Source: Bacteroidales bacterium (GTDB taxonomy: Bacteria; Bacteroidota; Bacteroidia; Bacteroidales; VadinHA17). Taken from it: a stretch of DNA of 13,431 nt. The stretch is taken from positions 1 to 13,431 of the forward strand of contig JALOMK010000072.1 in NCBI GenBank assembly GCA_025455505.1. The letters are read 5' to 3'. The first letter of the stretch is position 1; every line of letters begins with the position of its first letter. The notes beneath the pieces were generated by a model that was given only the letters and a program-made list of their open reading frames with translations, made no database searches and had not been told where the DNA came from. Positions 1 to 6,183 of this stretch are shown here, piece by piece. Both the position numbers and the translations under genes were made by a program.

Positions 1-1
1 A

Positions 2-226
2 CTGCAACGGGCTGTGTTCCATGTCCAGGCATCTGATAAAAAAGAAGTTACCGGTGCAAATTTATTTGTGGCCTTGTTCAGCGAACAAGATTCTCATGCA
101 GTGTATCTCTTGAACAAGCAAGATATATCGCGTCTGGATGTGGTTAATTATTTGGCGCATGGAATCTCAAAAATCGATCGAGATAACGATGCATCTTCTG
201 CTCAAAATCCGGCTCCTTTTCTATAA
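2..226 (+). CDS. clpA: ClpA N-terminal domain fragment (partial, 5' end off window, chimeric 3' end)
   Basis: The frame is open from base 2. It gives LQRAVFHVQAS, then EVTGANLFVALFSEQDSHAV, then a stretch with SRLDVVNY and HGISK. This matches the second half of the N-domain of ClpA (about residues 87-145 of the E. coli protein), the adaptor- and substrate-binding part of the ClpAP unfoldase. Homology runs out near base 175. The last 15-18 codons, to the stop at 224-226, are the complement of the desaturase gene and have no ClpA character. The Walker AAA+ modules that should follow are absent. The sequence is of proteobacterial ClpA type and is the only plus-strand coding in the window. A GTG at 14 could be called as a start, but LQRAV upstream matches ClpA, so the true start is outside. 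Family identity is strong. Whether it belongs to this genome is doubtful. Confidence 0.8.
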   Translation: MQRAVFHVQASDKKEVTGANLFVALFSEQDSHAVYLLNKQDISRLDVVNYLAHGISKIDRDNDASSAQNPAPFL

Positions 227-554
227 ACTGCTCTGCAAGTTTTTTTATGTCCTTGTATAGGAAATATGTTTTCGGATTACCCCTGAAATTAACCGTATAG
301 AGAGGATCAAGGCTGTAATACGAAAAGGGCAGTTCAATGTTGCATTCGGCAGCAAACTGTTTAAACTCATACGACATACTGAAAAAACTCGGACCGGTGT
401 CGAAGGTGAACCCGTCTTTCTTTATCTGGTTTACCCTTCCTCCGGGCTGGCTGTTCTTCTCAACAATATGAACCTTGTACCCCTTCCCGGAAAGACGGAG
501 TGCTGTTGCCAGTCCGCCGAGACCTGCTCCTGCTATCAATACGCTTTTTTCCAT
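144..554 (-). CDS. Truncated carotenoid desaturase of CrtI/CrtD family (N-terminal about 127 residues)
   Basis: This is the N-terminus of a phytoene desaturase-type FAD enzyme. It has a dinucleotide-binding GAGLGGLATA at residues 9-18, the acidic end of the second strand with EKNSQPGGR at 32-40, and FDTGPSFFSM at about 51-60, typical of carotenoid desaturases and isomerases. Full-length members have about 490 residues. Here recognisable sequence stops near base 174 (ending YLDR), and the last ten residues are the complement of the ClpA fragment. The ATG at 552-554 follows the stop of the TPR gene by three bases, making this the last visible gene of the carotenoid operon. TGPSFFSM is closer to what I recall of 3',4'-desaturases (CrtD) than to the TM/MGPSW type of Bacteroidetes CrtI, so either step is possible. 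The C-terminal FAD and substrate parts are missing. Confidence 0.85.
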   Translation of the reverse strand: MEKSVLIAGAGLGGLATALRLSGKGYKVHIVEKNSQPGGRVNQIKKDGFTFDTGPSFFSMSYEFKQFAAECNIELPFSYYSLDPLYTVNFRGNPKTYFLYKDIKKLAEQFIEKEPDFEQKMHRYLDRFLRFHAPNN

Positions 555-557
555 ACG

Positions 558-1298
558 CTACTGCTTCAATTTGTTTAATACCTGCGGATATAGTTCATTT
601 TTCACCCAGAGAAATTCAGGTTCCACCCTTAGGATCAGCTCAAGGTATTTCTTTGCCGAAAGCAGATCGCCTGTATACGAGTACGATTGTGCGATTACTG
701 TAAGAAGACTGAGATAATTCCAGTCGGGCTCATCCGGCCGGGACCTGGCTGTCAAAAGTTCTTCAGCCTTCAGGTAATGAGCCAGGGCTTCCTGTTTTGA
801 TCCACCGAAAACGGATGGCATATAAAATTCAATGTTGCCCAATTGCACATAACCAAGGTAATTGGTTGGATCGATCCTTACAGCCTCCCGGGCGCTTTCA
901 ATACTCCGGGGGCCCAGCAAGGGGGCAGCAAGTTTTCCAAGGGCTATCCTGAATCCATAAAACGCTGATTTATATGCGTATACAAGCGACAAGCTGCGAC
1001 TATCCGATTTGAGTATTTCGAGAACTGATTCTGCTTTTTCAAGGTATTTCCTTCCCTCTTCCTCCCTGTTGTTGCCAAGGCACCATGCAATGTAACCGTA
1101 CTGGTAGTTGACGAGCTCGATTAAGAATGAATCAGGCTTCTGCCCTGAAGTTTCAATTGTATCGATTACCTCCTTCCATCGGCACATATTGTTGCTGATA
1201 TAGGCTGAGTAAATCTGGCAGCGATAGCTCGCACCGATAGCCTTTGTTGCCACCAGCAGCAGCAACATGAGTATTATTTTACTTCGCGTCCTTTCCAT
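558..1298 (-). CDS. Exported TPR-repeat protein in carotenoid operon
   Basis: The 246-residue protein has a basic N-terminus (MERTRSK) followed by a hydrophobic stretch to about residue 21 (LMLLLLVATKAIGA), consistent with a signal peptide or anchor. The rest is helical, with tetratricopeptide character: residues about 140-185 (AVRIDPTNYLGYVQLGN, then QEALAHYLKAEELL) and about 195-235 (IAQSYSYTGDLLSAKKYLEL, then ILRVEPEF). No catalytic motif is visible. Its start lies inside the end of the glycosyltransferase gene (25-base overlap). A later ATG at 1266-1268 would avoid the overlap but would remove the basic n-region, so the longer form is preferred. Its position between the glycosyltransferase and the desaturase suggests a scaffold or partner for periplasmic-side or membrane carotenoid assembly, but that is inference from location only. 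Confidence 0.8.
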   Translation of the reverse strand: MERTRSKIILMLLLLVATKAIGASYRCQIYSAYISNNMCRWKEVIDTIETSGQKPDSFLIELVNYQYGYIAWCLGNNREEEGRKYLEKAESVLEILKSDSRSLSLVYAYKSAFYGFRIALGKLAAPLLGPRSIESAREAVRIDPTNYLGYVQLGNIEFYMPSVFGGSKQEALAHYLKAEELLTARSRPDEPDWNYLSLLTVIAQSYSYTGDLLSAKKYLELILRVEPEFLWVKNELYPQVLNKLKQ

Positions 1299-2371
1299 TT
1301 GTAAACTGAAAAATATTTATAAGCGACTGCCATCATGACAATAAGCCCCAGGGTCAGATGCTGCGGGATCAGAAGCAGCAAATTATCGATAATGCTTTGA
1401 TTGCTCGCGGCTGATACAAGCATCCTTGTGACTGTAAAAACAGATAAATAAACAGGCAGCCAGAATGAAGGCAAACCTGCCCAAACGGCTATGAAACCGA
1501 AGGTTGTGAACAACCAGAATAAAAAGGCAATTGTAAGCGAATTCCCGAAAAAGGCAGCCACGTTCTTTGAAAAACCGTGAAGTGCCACGTGGTAGCCACT
1601 GTACATCCTGCATTCGGCTTGTGGTTCCCCGGCAAAACAGGCAACTCCCCTGCCCTCTTTCTTGTAAAACCTGGCAATGTTGATATCTTCAACCTTCTCA
1701 TCCCTGAATCGCTGATGAGGCAGCAGTTCCCTGTAAGTTGATTCATCAAAGAACATGAACTGGCCGTTAGCGGCAGCCAGTGACGAATACCGTGAATACC
1801 TTACAAGAGGAAGCGGCAGAAGGGTAAGAAGTATATAGTTCATGAGCGGGACAACAAGTTTTTCGCCTGTTCCCTTCATTATCTGCCTCGGGAAAATTGT
1901 AAGAAGGGAGCTTGAAGTATTAAGGCAATAGCTTACAGACCTTTTGATTATGTCACCCGAGAGCCTGACGTCGGAATCAGCGAAAAGCAGGAATGAGCCC
2001 CTTGCCTCAAGCGACAGGGAATGGCAGGCCCAGTTCTTCCCAAGCCATCCTTCCGGAAGCGATCCTGTACTGATTATCCTTACAGGCCGGCCGGAAATTT
2101 CAAAGCTTCCAGCTATCGCCGCGGTAGAATCCGAGGAACAATCGTCATATACAATTACTTCGAGCCTGTCACCTTTCAGCCTTGAAACGTCAGTCAGCAG
2201 ACTGCCTATGTTCTCCTCCTCATTTCGAGCCGGTATGAGGACAGAAACAAGCGGTTCCTCGCCTTTATTGACCGGTTCCGGAAGACGGCCCGGGGCGAGG
2301 TAGTTTACAAGGGCCACTGCAAGTTGCACGGCAGCCAGTATGAGAACAGTATATCCCAGTATCTCAATCAT
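1274..2371 (-). CDS. Membrane family 2 glycosyltransferase, likely carotenoid glycosyltransferase (CruC/CruG/CrtQ-like)
   Basis: The 365-residue protein starts with one membrane segment (about 5-25), then a GT-A fold domain. The domain shows VSVLIPARNEEENIG (42-56), DDCSSDST (76-83), GWLGKNWAC (108-116) and the metal-binding ADSD (131-134). A later EDINIAR supplies the acidic catalytic base region. At least two membrane segments close the chain (about 275-350). This layout is that of membrane GT2 enzymes acting on lipid acceptors, among them CruC/CruG and staphyloxanthin CrtQ, which glycosylate carotenoid hydroxyls. The gene overlaps the upstream acyltransferase by 4 bases (ATGA) and lies four genes below the cyclase. 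From this context I infer transfer of a sugar to the 1'-hydroxyl made by the CruF-like protein. Hopanoid HpnI-like enzymes share the fold, so substrate is inferred, not seen. Confidence 0.87.
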   Translation of the reverse strand: MIEILGYTVLILAAVQLAVALVNYLAPGRLPEPVNKGEEPLVSVLIPARNEEENIGSLLTDVSRLKGDRLEVIVYDDCSSDSTAAIAGSFEISGRPVRIISTGSLPEGWLGKNWACHSLSLEARGSFLLFADSDVRLSGDIIKRSVSYCLNTSSSLLTIFPRQIMKGTGEKLVVPLMNYILLTLLPLPLVRYSRYSSLAAANGQFMFFDESTYRELLPHQRFRDEKVEDINIARFYKKEGRGVACFAGEPQAECRMYSGYHVALHGFSKNVAAFFGNSLTIAFLFWLFTTFGFIAVWAGLPSFWLPVYLSVFTVTRMLVSAASNQSIIDNLLLLIPQHLTLGLIVMMAVAYKYFSVYKWKGREVK

Positions 2372-2994
2372 TCAAGCGCCCTCGATTTATTTTTTTCAAT
2401 GCATTCACTGAAGAATTCATTATATGCAGCTTCAATACTTTCCTTCCCGGCATTGCCGGATTTAAACTCCCTGTGATAGATGCTTAGCGCAGGCTTCGGC
2501 TCAGAGAGCCAGTCCACAAGATTTGCAACGAATACTATCTGAATGTCATTCTTAAGCTTCCCGAGAACTGAAGCCACTCCTCTTTCAAAATCGGTACGCG
2601 TATCATAGAGCGATTTGATCCGCCCCTGCGGAAATATGAGTACAAGATTCCCGGGATTTTCCAGCAGGCTGGCCGCATGCCCGATTGATTCAATAATGCT
2701 GCGTGATCCTTTCCTTACAGAGAAACCTCCGCTCAGCCTGAAAAACCAGTACTTGCTGAGCTGCTCCTCGAGCATCATGAAATTGAACTTTCTCTTGAAA
2801 AGCTTCATGTTCAAATACATAATCCAGAAACCATCCCACCAGCTAAAATGGTTTGCCAGGACAAGCACAGCAAGGCCTTTGTCTGCATGGTTCCCGGAAA
2901 TCAGAACCCTGCTGAAATTCCGCCATACAATGAACCTTGTCAGGAGCCGCATTGCAGGATAAACAATAATATGATGCCTTGCCTTGATTATCAT
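2368..2994 (-). CDS. PlsC-family acyltransferase, likely carotenoid glycoside acyltransferase (CruD/CrtO-like)
   Basis: The 208-residue protein has the lysophospholipid acyltransferase motifs in order: NHFSWWD (48-54, the catalytic NHX4D), GGFSVRKGSRS (89-99), and FPQGR (121-125) where glycerol-phosphate acyltransferases have FPEG(T)R. The catalytic His-Asp pair is intact. The Glu-to-Gln change in the third motif hints that the acceptor is not glycerol phosphate. The gene starts one base after the CruF-like gene ends and shares ATGA with the glycosyltransferase that follows. In green sulfur bacteria (CruD) and staphylococci (CrtO), acyltransferases of this kind esterify the sugar of a carotenoid glycoside. 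The same role is inferred here. An ordinary phospholipid acyltransferase is the alternative, less likely given the operon. Confidence 0.85.
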   Translation of the reverse strand: MIIKARHHIIVYPAMRLLTRFIVWRNFSRVLISGNHADKGLAVLVLANHFSWWDGFWIMYLNMKLFKRKFNFMMLEEQLSKYWFFRLSGGFSVRKGSRSIIESIGHAASLLENPGNLVLIFPQGRIKSLYDTRTDFERGVASVLGKLKNDIQIVFVANLVDWLSEPKPALSIYHREFKSGNAGKESIEAAYNEFFSECIEKNKSRALE

Positions 2995-2995
2995 T

Positions 2996-3667
2996 TCAGG
3001 AAAATGCTATCAGAAGTGAGAAAAAGAAAAGCACCTGCGCCGTAATCAGAACCGGAACAACAGCATTCCTTGTGTCGACTCCGCAGATCCTGAACAACCA
3101 CTGAAATAGAAATGAAAGTACAAACCATGCCAGGTAATTCTGAAGAGGCACCTTTTCACCCTGCCAGTGCCACATGTCAAGTAAAGGCGCCGTCTGCTCA
3201 AGAAGCAGATCATAAATAACCATAAGGGCAGCACCTGCAGGCACGGCGGCAAATCCCCTTATACCGAGGAGGCTGGCGAAAGTGCTGCCGGCATAGGTTA
3301 GTATCAGCCAGTTGATTCCAATAAGCAAGGGCGTATCGAACAGCTTGATTCCAAGAGATTCTCCGTAACCGTAGCTGCCGAAAACAATTTGTGTTGAAAC
3401 CCCGGCCACTTCCACAAGGAAGCCGGTAATTGCAACTGCTGTGAAAGCAATTAATGTCTTCAGATCATAAGTTGCAGGATGAAACACAAGTATCAATCCA
3501 AGGCTCAGCAAAAGGGCAAGGGGGAATAGTTCAGCAAAAAGCGGACGCGAAAACGGAAGCAGCATACCTCCGATTCCAACACTGTAAAACACTATAATCA
3601 CCAGTTTCGCAAAAGAAGCTTTCGCTTCAGCAAACCTGATCCGTTCAGGAGAGCTATGGCTGTTCAT
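2996..3667 (-). CDS. cruF: CruF-like carotenoid 1',2'-hydratase (carotenoid biosynthesis membrane protein, DUF422)
   Basis: The 223-residue integral membrane protein has about six or seven hydrophobic segments. Conserved-looking elements match the CruF/DUF422 family: GFLVEVAGVSTQIVFGSYGY (82-101, with Glu86), TPLLIGINW (112-120), and an acidic loop IYDLLLEQTAPLLDMWHW (151-168, Asp153 and Asp164). CruF adds water across the 1',2' double bond of the open psi end of gamma-carotene or lycopene, giving the tertiary hydroxyl that is later glycosylated. Family members include bisanhydrobacterioruberin hydratase (CruF) of haloarchaea. The gene overlaps the lycopene cyclase gene by 4 bases (ATGA), and the acyltransferase starts one base downstream. 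The family call rests on motif pattern and context. The regiochemistry is assumed from characterised relatives. Confidence 0.82.
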   Translation of the reverse strand: MNSHSSPERIRFAEAKASFAKLVIIVFYSVGIGGMLLPFSRPLFAELFPLALLLSLGLILVFHPATYDLKTLIAFTAVAITGFLVEVAGVSTQIVFGSYGYGESLGIKLFDTPLLIGINWLILTYAGSTFASLLGIRGFAAVPAGAALMVIYDLLLEQTAPLLDMWHWQGEKVPLQNYLAWFVLSFLFQWLFRICGVDTRNAVVPVLITAQVLFFFSLLIAFS

Positions 3668-4365
3668 CTTCCGGTAATATATCTCCTGTAAAAGTACTCA
3701 AAGCGGTCGATAAAAAACAGGTTGAGAAGAACAAGGGCAAATGCATACCCGATGTCTTCAACGGGAACTGTAAAAATCCTCACCGACAGGTTTTCCTCGT
3801 TATTGTACCACACAACCTCTCCCGGGATGAAACTTCCGGTGAGCACCAGGTTTGTCATAAAAAAGGGAACAAGCATTATAAGGAAAGTAATCATATACCT
3901 CCTAAGCATATCAATTGAAAAAAGGAGGGCCAGGACAAGAACAATTATCATGAGGCTGAAATTGAAAACCGTGTAGGCCTTATGTATATTAAAAACTATA
4001 AGGAGCATAAGCAAGGATATCAGCAAGAGCGAAAAGGCACGCGTAGTCCTGGCGCCTGCAGCAACATTCGGGAAATACGCTATGAAGACATAATGAATAA
4101 AAACACAGGAGTAAGGGATAAGGATAAAAAACAGCCACTCCTCGAGGGGAAGTCCATTTAACACTATTCCGGAATGGTAACGGGGATCGAATCCCCATAT
4201 GCCTTTACGGACGAAAACAATATCTGCAAAAATATATATGGCTCCAGCGATGAGCACAGAGGGAAAAAGGCTCCTCCACAAACTGTAAAACCTGACCTTC
4301 CTGTCAAAGCTCAGCAAAAAGGGGAAAGCCGCAGAAAATAAAAGTATGGCCAGGTACAGAGACAT
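3664..4365 (-). CDS. crtYcd: Lycopene beta-cyclase, fused CrtYc-CrtYd type
   Basis: The 233-residue protein is made of two related three-helix units in tandem. The first carries GIWGFDPRYHSG (55-66) and PLEEWLFF (73-80). The second carries GEVVWYN (182-188) and PVEDIGYAF (201-209). The paired P-(L/V)-E-(E/D) motifs are the hallmark of the heterodimeric-type lycopene cyclase domains, fused in one chain in Bacteroidetes and Archaea. It closes psi ends of lycopene to beta rings in the membrane. In a pathway also holding a 1',2'-hydratase it would give a monocyclic gamma-carotene skeleton, one end cyclised and the other hydrated. The start is two bases after the crtZ stop, and the gene shares ATGA with the CruF-like gene, so translation is probably coupled. 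Confidence 0.9.
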   Translation of the reverse strand: MSLYLAILLFSAAFPFLLSFDRKVRFYSLWRSLFPSVLIAGAIYIFADIVFVRKGIWGFDPRYHSGIVLNGLPLEEWLFFILIPYSCVFIHYVFIAYFPNVAAGARTTRAFSLLLISLLMLLIVFNIHKAYTVFNFSLMIIVLVLALLFSIDMLRRYMITFLIMLVPFFMTNLVLTGSFIPGEVVWYNNEENLSVRIFTVPVEDIGYAFALVLLNLFFIDRFEYFYRRYITGR

Positions 4366-4367
4366 GC

Positions 4368-4814
4368 TTACTTCCTGAAATAACGGGGATTGAAAATAAG
4401 GAGACCGTAATTATTGAAATCCTTCACGTTTTTACCGGTATGATGTGCCTCGTGTGCCCTGACAAGCGCTGCAAAATATCCGCCCGTGATTTTAATTTTC
4501 AAGGGTATACGCCTGTGAATAAGCACATCATGAATAAGGAAGTAAGTAAGTCCATAGAGAGTTATTCCTGCTCCTATTGCAAGGAAAGGCGTGACAGCGT
4601 ATGCAAAACCTGCTATAATGAGTATCATTGCAGGAAAGGCATAGATAAGGAAAAAAAGGTCGTTTTTCTGAAAAAAAGTATCCTTTTGCGGAGGGATTAT
4701 GTGATGGTCGCGGTGAAATGACCACAGGAAACCGTGCATTATGTATTTATGTGAGAACCATGCAACAAACTCCATGAAAAAATAAGCCAGAAGTGCATAA
4801 ACAACGTTAGCCAT
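4368..4814 (-). CDS. crtZ: Beta-carotene 3-hydroxylase CrtZ
   Basis: The 148-residue di-iron membrane hydroxylase of the fatty-acid hydroxylase superfamily has all four histidine clusters: HKYIMH (22-27), HRDHH (34-38), HDVLIH (95-100) and HEAHH (121-125). Hydrophobic helices lie between (about 3-20, 55-93). It adds a 3-hydroxyl to the beta-ionone ring and needs oxygen and a reductant. The N-terminus FFMEFVAWFSHKYIMHG is that of complete Bacteroidetes CrtZ, so the ATG at 4812-4814 is the genuine start. No good Shine-Dalgarno precedes it: upstream bases are GATGAGCC, still inside idi. Unlike the other 4-base junctions in this operon, crtZ overlaps the upstream idi reading frame by 76 bases, which seems due to loss of the idi end rather than extension of crtZ. 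Confidence 0.93.
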   Translation of the reverse strand: MANVVYALLAYFFMEFVAWFSHKYIMHGFLWSFHRDHHIIPPQKDTFFQKNDLFFLIYAFPAMILIIAGFAYAVTPFLAIGAGITLYGLTYFLIHDVLIHRRIPLKIKITGGYFAALVRAHEAHHTGKNVKDFNNYGLLIFNPRYFRK

Positions 4815-5275
4815 GGCTCATCGAAGTTCATCCGGCGCCAGTCGTCAGCCTCGCTTGTATTTATAACGGGATCGCTGTCAGAGTAACCAATGAATACGTG
4901 ATCATACTCATGCTCGGTTAATTCATTATCAAGCTTTTCCCTGTATATGAATGTGAACAGCCTGCTCAGCTCGCACTTTATTCCCATTTCCTCCTCAAGC
5001 CTTCGCTTTGCTGAATCTTCAGCCGATTCTCCCGGAGCAGGGTGTGTACAGCAGGTGTTTGTCCATAATCCGCGCGAGTGGTATTTGTCGAGCGCCCGCT
5101 TCTGTAATAACCATTCCCCTTTTGAATTGACAATGAATACAGATACTGCCCTGTGAAGCAGTGCTTTCCTGTGTGCCTCCATTTTCTCACAGAATCCCAG
5201 TGGATTGTCCTGCTCGTCTACAAGGACCACTAAAACAGGTGCTTCATTTCCGTATTTTATATCCTGCTGCTTCAT
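4739..5275 (-). CDS. idi: Isopentenyl-diphosphate delta-isomerase, type 1 (Nudix), C-terminus altered
   Basis: The protein converts IPP to DMAPP, feeding prenyl chains to phytoene synthase. Visible signatures: metal ligands His35 and His41 (AHRKALLH), TNTCCTHP (72-79) with catalytic Cys76 and ligand His78, Nudix box from Gly82 through RRLEEEMG (91-98), and TEHEYDH (120-126) with Glu121 and Glu123. Up to MNFDE (149-153) it follows Bacteroidetes isomerases. After this, family members have about 25 more residues ending in a helix with a conserved WF or PWM. Here the frame instead runs 25 codons through the crtZ coding region in another frame. The usual W after DW(K/R) is also Arg. I read this as a deletion that fused idi to the crtZ start. 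Activity is uncertain because the lost segment lines the active site. The start shares ATGA with crtB. Confidence 0.88.
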   Translation of the reverse strand: MKQQDIKYGNEAPVLVVLVDEQDNPLGFCEKMEAHRKALLHRAVSVFIVNSKGEWLLQKRALDKYHSRGLWTNTCCTHPAPGESAEDSAKRRLEEEMGIKCELSRLFTFIYREKLDNELTEHEYDHVFIGYSDSDPVINTSEADDWRRMNFDEPWLTLFMHFWLIFSWSLLHGSHINT

Positions 5276-6111
5276 ACAAGGTTCATTTTAGCCCTGCACC
5301 ATGATGCAGCCATTATAAGGGATTTCATGAAGTCATTGACTCTTATTCTGGATGAGACAAGCTTCCCGGCGGGTGTTCGTCCTATTTTTTTCAGCAGCCT
5401 CCTGTAATAAAGGTAAGCCGTGAACACCGGCAGCCTTGAATCGCGGGGCAGAATACGTATGCCACTGAGAGCCTCATCAAATTCTGCCGTTATCTCATTG
5501 ACAAGCCTTTGCTTGTCGCTTTCGGAAAAATGAGAAACGTCAATATCCGGGAAATAGCTCCTGTTAAGAGTCCGGTAATCAGCACCAAGATCTCGAAGGA
5601 AATTGACTTTCTGAAATGCCGAGCCCAGTTTCCTGGCCGGGCGCATAAGCTGTTCGTAAGCAGCTTTGTCCCCGTTGACAAACACAATCAGGCACATGAG
5701 TCCCACAACCTCAGCAGAGCCGTAGATATACCTCTCAATCTCAGGTTTAGTGTAGCTACCTGTCTTGCTCAGGTCAGCCTTCATGCTTTCGAGAAAGGCC
5801 CTGATAAGTTCATCAGGGATATCGTATTTTTTTACTGTAAGCTGAAAGGAATGAAGGACGGGATTGAGGCTGATGCCATCCTTAAGGGCCGTATAATATT
5901 CTGCCTCAAAACGGCTTAGGAGTTCCTGCTTGCTGTAATCATGAAATGTATCAACTATCTCGTCGGCAAATCTGACGAAACCATAGATGCTGTAAATCGC
6001 ATCGCGCTTTTCCTTCTTCAGGCAGCTTACCGCCAGTGAAAATGAGGTACTGTATGCCTTTGTTACCAGGCGGCTGATCCTGAATGCGACATCATTATAA
6101 AGCCTTTCCAT
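5272..6111 (-). CDS. crtB: Phytoene synthase
   Basis: The 279-residue trans-isoprenyl diphosphate synthase head-to-head enzyme condenses two geranylgeranyl diphosphates to phytoene, the first committed carotenoid step. It shows STSFSLA (21-27), the first aspartate-rich motif RFADEIVD (47-54, Asp50 and Asp54), YIYGSAEVVGLM (128-139) and the second aspartate-rich motif QKVNFLRDLGAD (167-178, Asp174 and Asp178). Length is normal for the family. It is the first gene of the carotenoid operon. A 72-base gap with a 9-bp inverted repeat separates it from the metallophosphoesterase gene, and its stop overlaps the idi start. Squalene synthase-like HpnC/HpnD share the fold, but the gene content argues for CrtB. 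Confidence 0.94.
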   Translation of the reverse strand: MERLYNDVAFRISRLVTKAYSTSFSLAVSCLKKEKRDAIYSIYGFVRFADEIVDTFHDYSKQELLSRFEAEYYTALKDGISLNPVLHSFQLTVKKYDIPDELIRAFLESMKADLSKTGSYTKPEIERYIYGSAEVVGLMCLIVFVNGDKAAYEQLMRPARKLGSAFQKVNFLRDLGADYRTLNRSYFPDIDVSHFSESDKQRLVNEITAEFDEALSGIRILPRDSRLPVFTAYLYYRRLLKKIGRTPAGKLVSSRIRVNDFMKSLIMAASWCRAKMNLV

Positions 6112-6135
6112 AGATCAGTATATTTTCTTGTGTAC

Positions 6136-6163
6136 ATTCCTGTTCGTTAATTTAAACAGGAAT
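6136..6163. promoter_or_regulatory. Perfect 9-bp inverted repeat upstream of crtB (operator or transcript hairpin)
   Basis: ATTCCTGTT (6136-6144) and AACAGGAAT (6155-6163) are exact reverse complements around a 10-base AT-rich spacer. The element lies 25 bases upstream of the crtB start and 20 bases after the metallophosphoesterase stop. No T-run follows on the minus strand, so it is not a classical intrinsic terminator. The dyad could bind a dimeric regulator of the carotenoid operon or form a hairpin in the leader. I could not place a convincing Bacteroidetes -7 (TAnnTTTG) box beside it. Confidence 0.5.
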
Positions 6164-6183
6164 CAGGGTGGAAAAGTTCAGTT

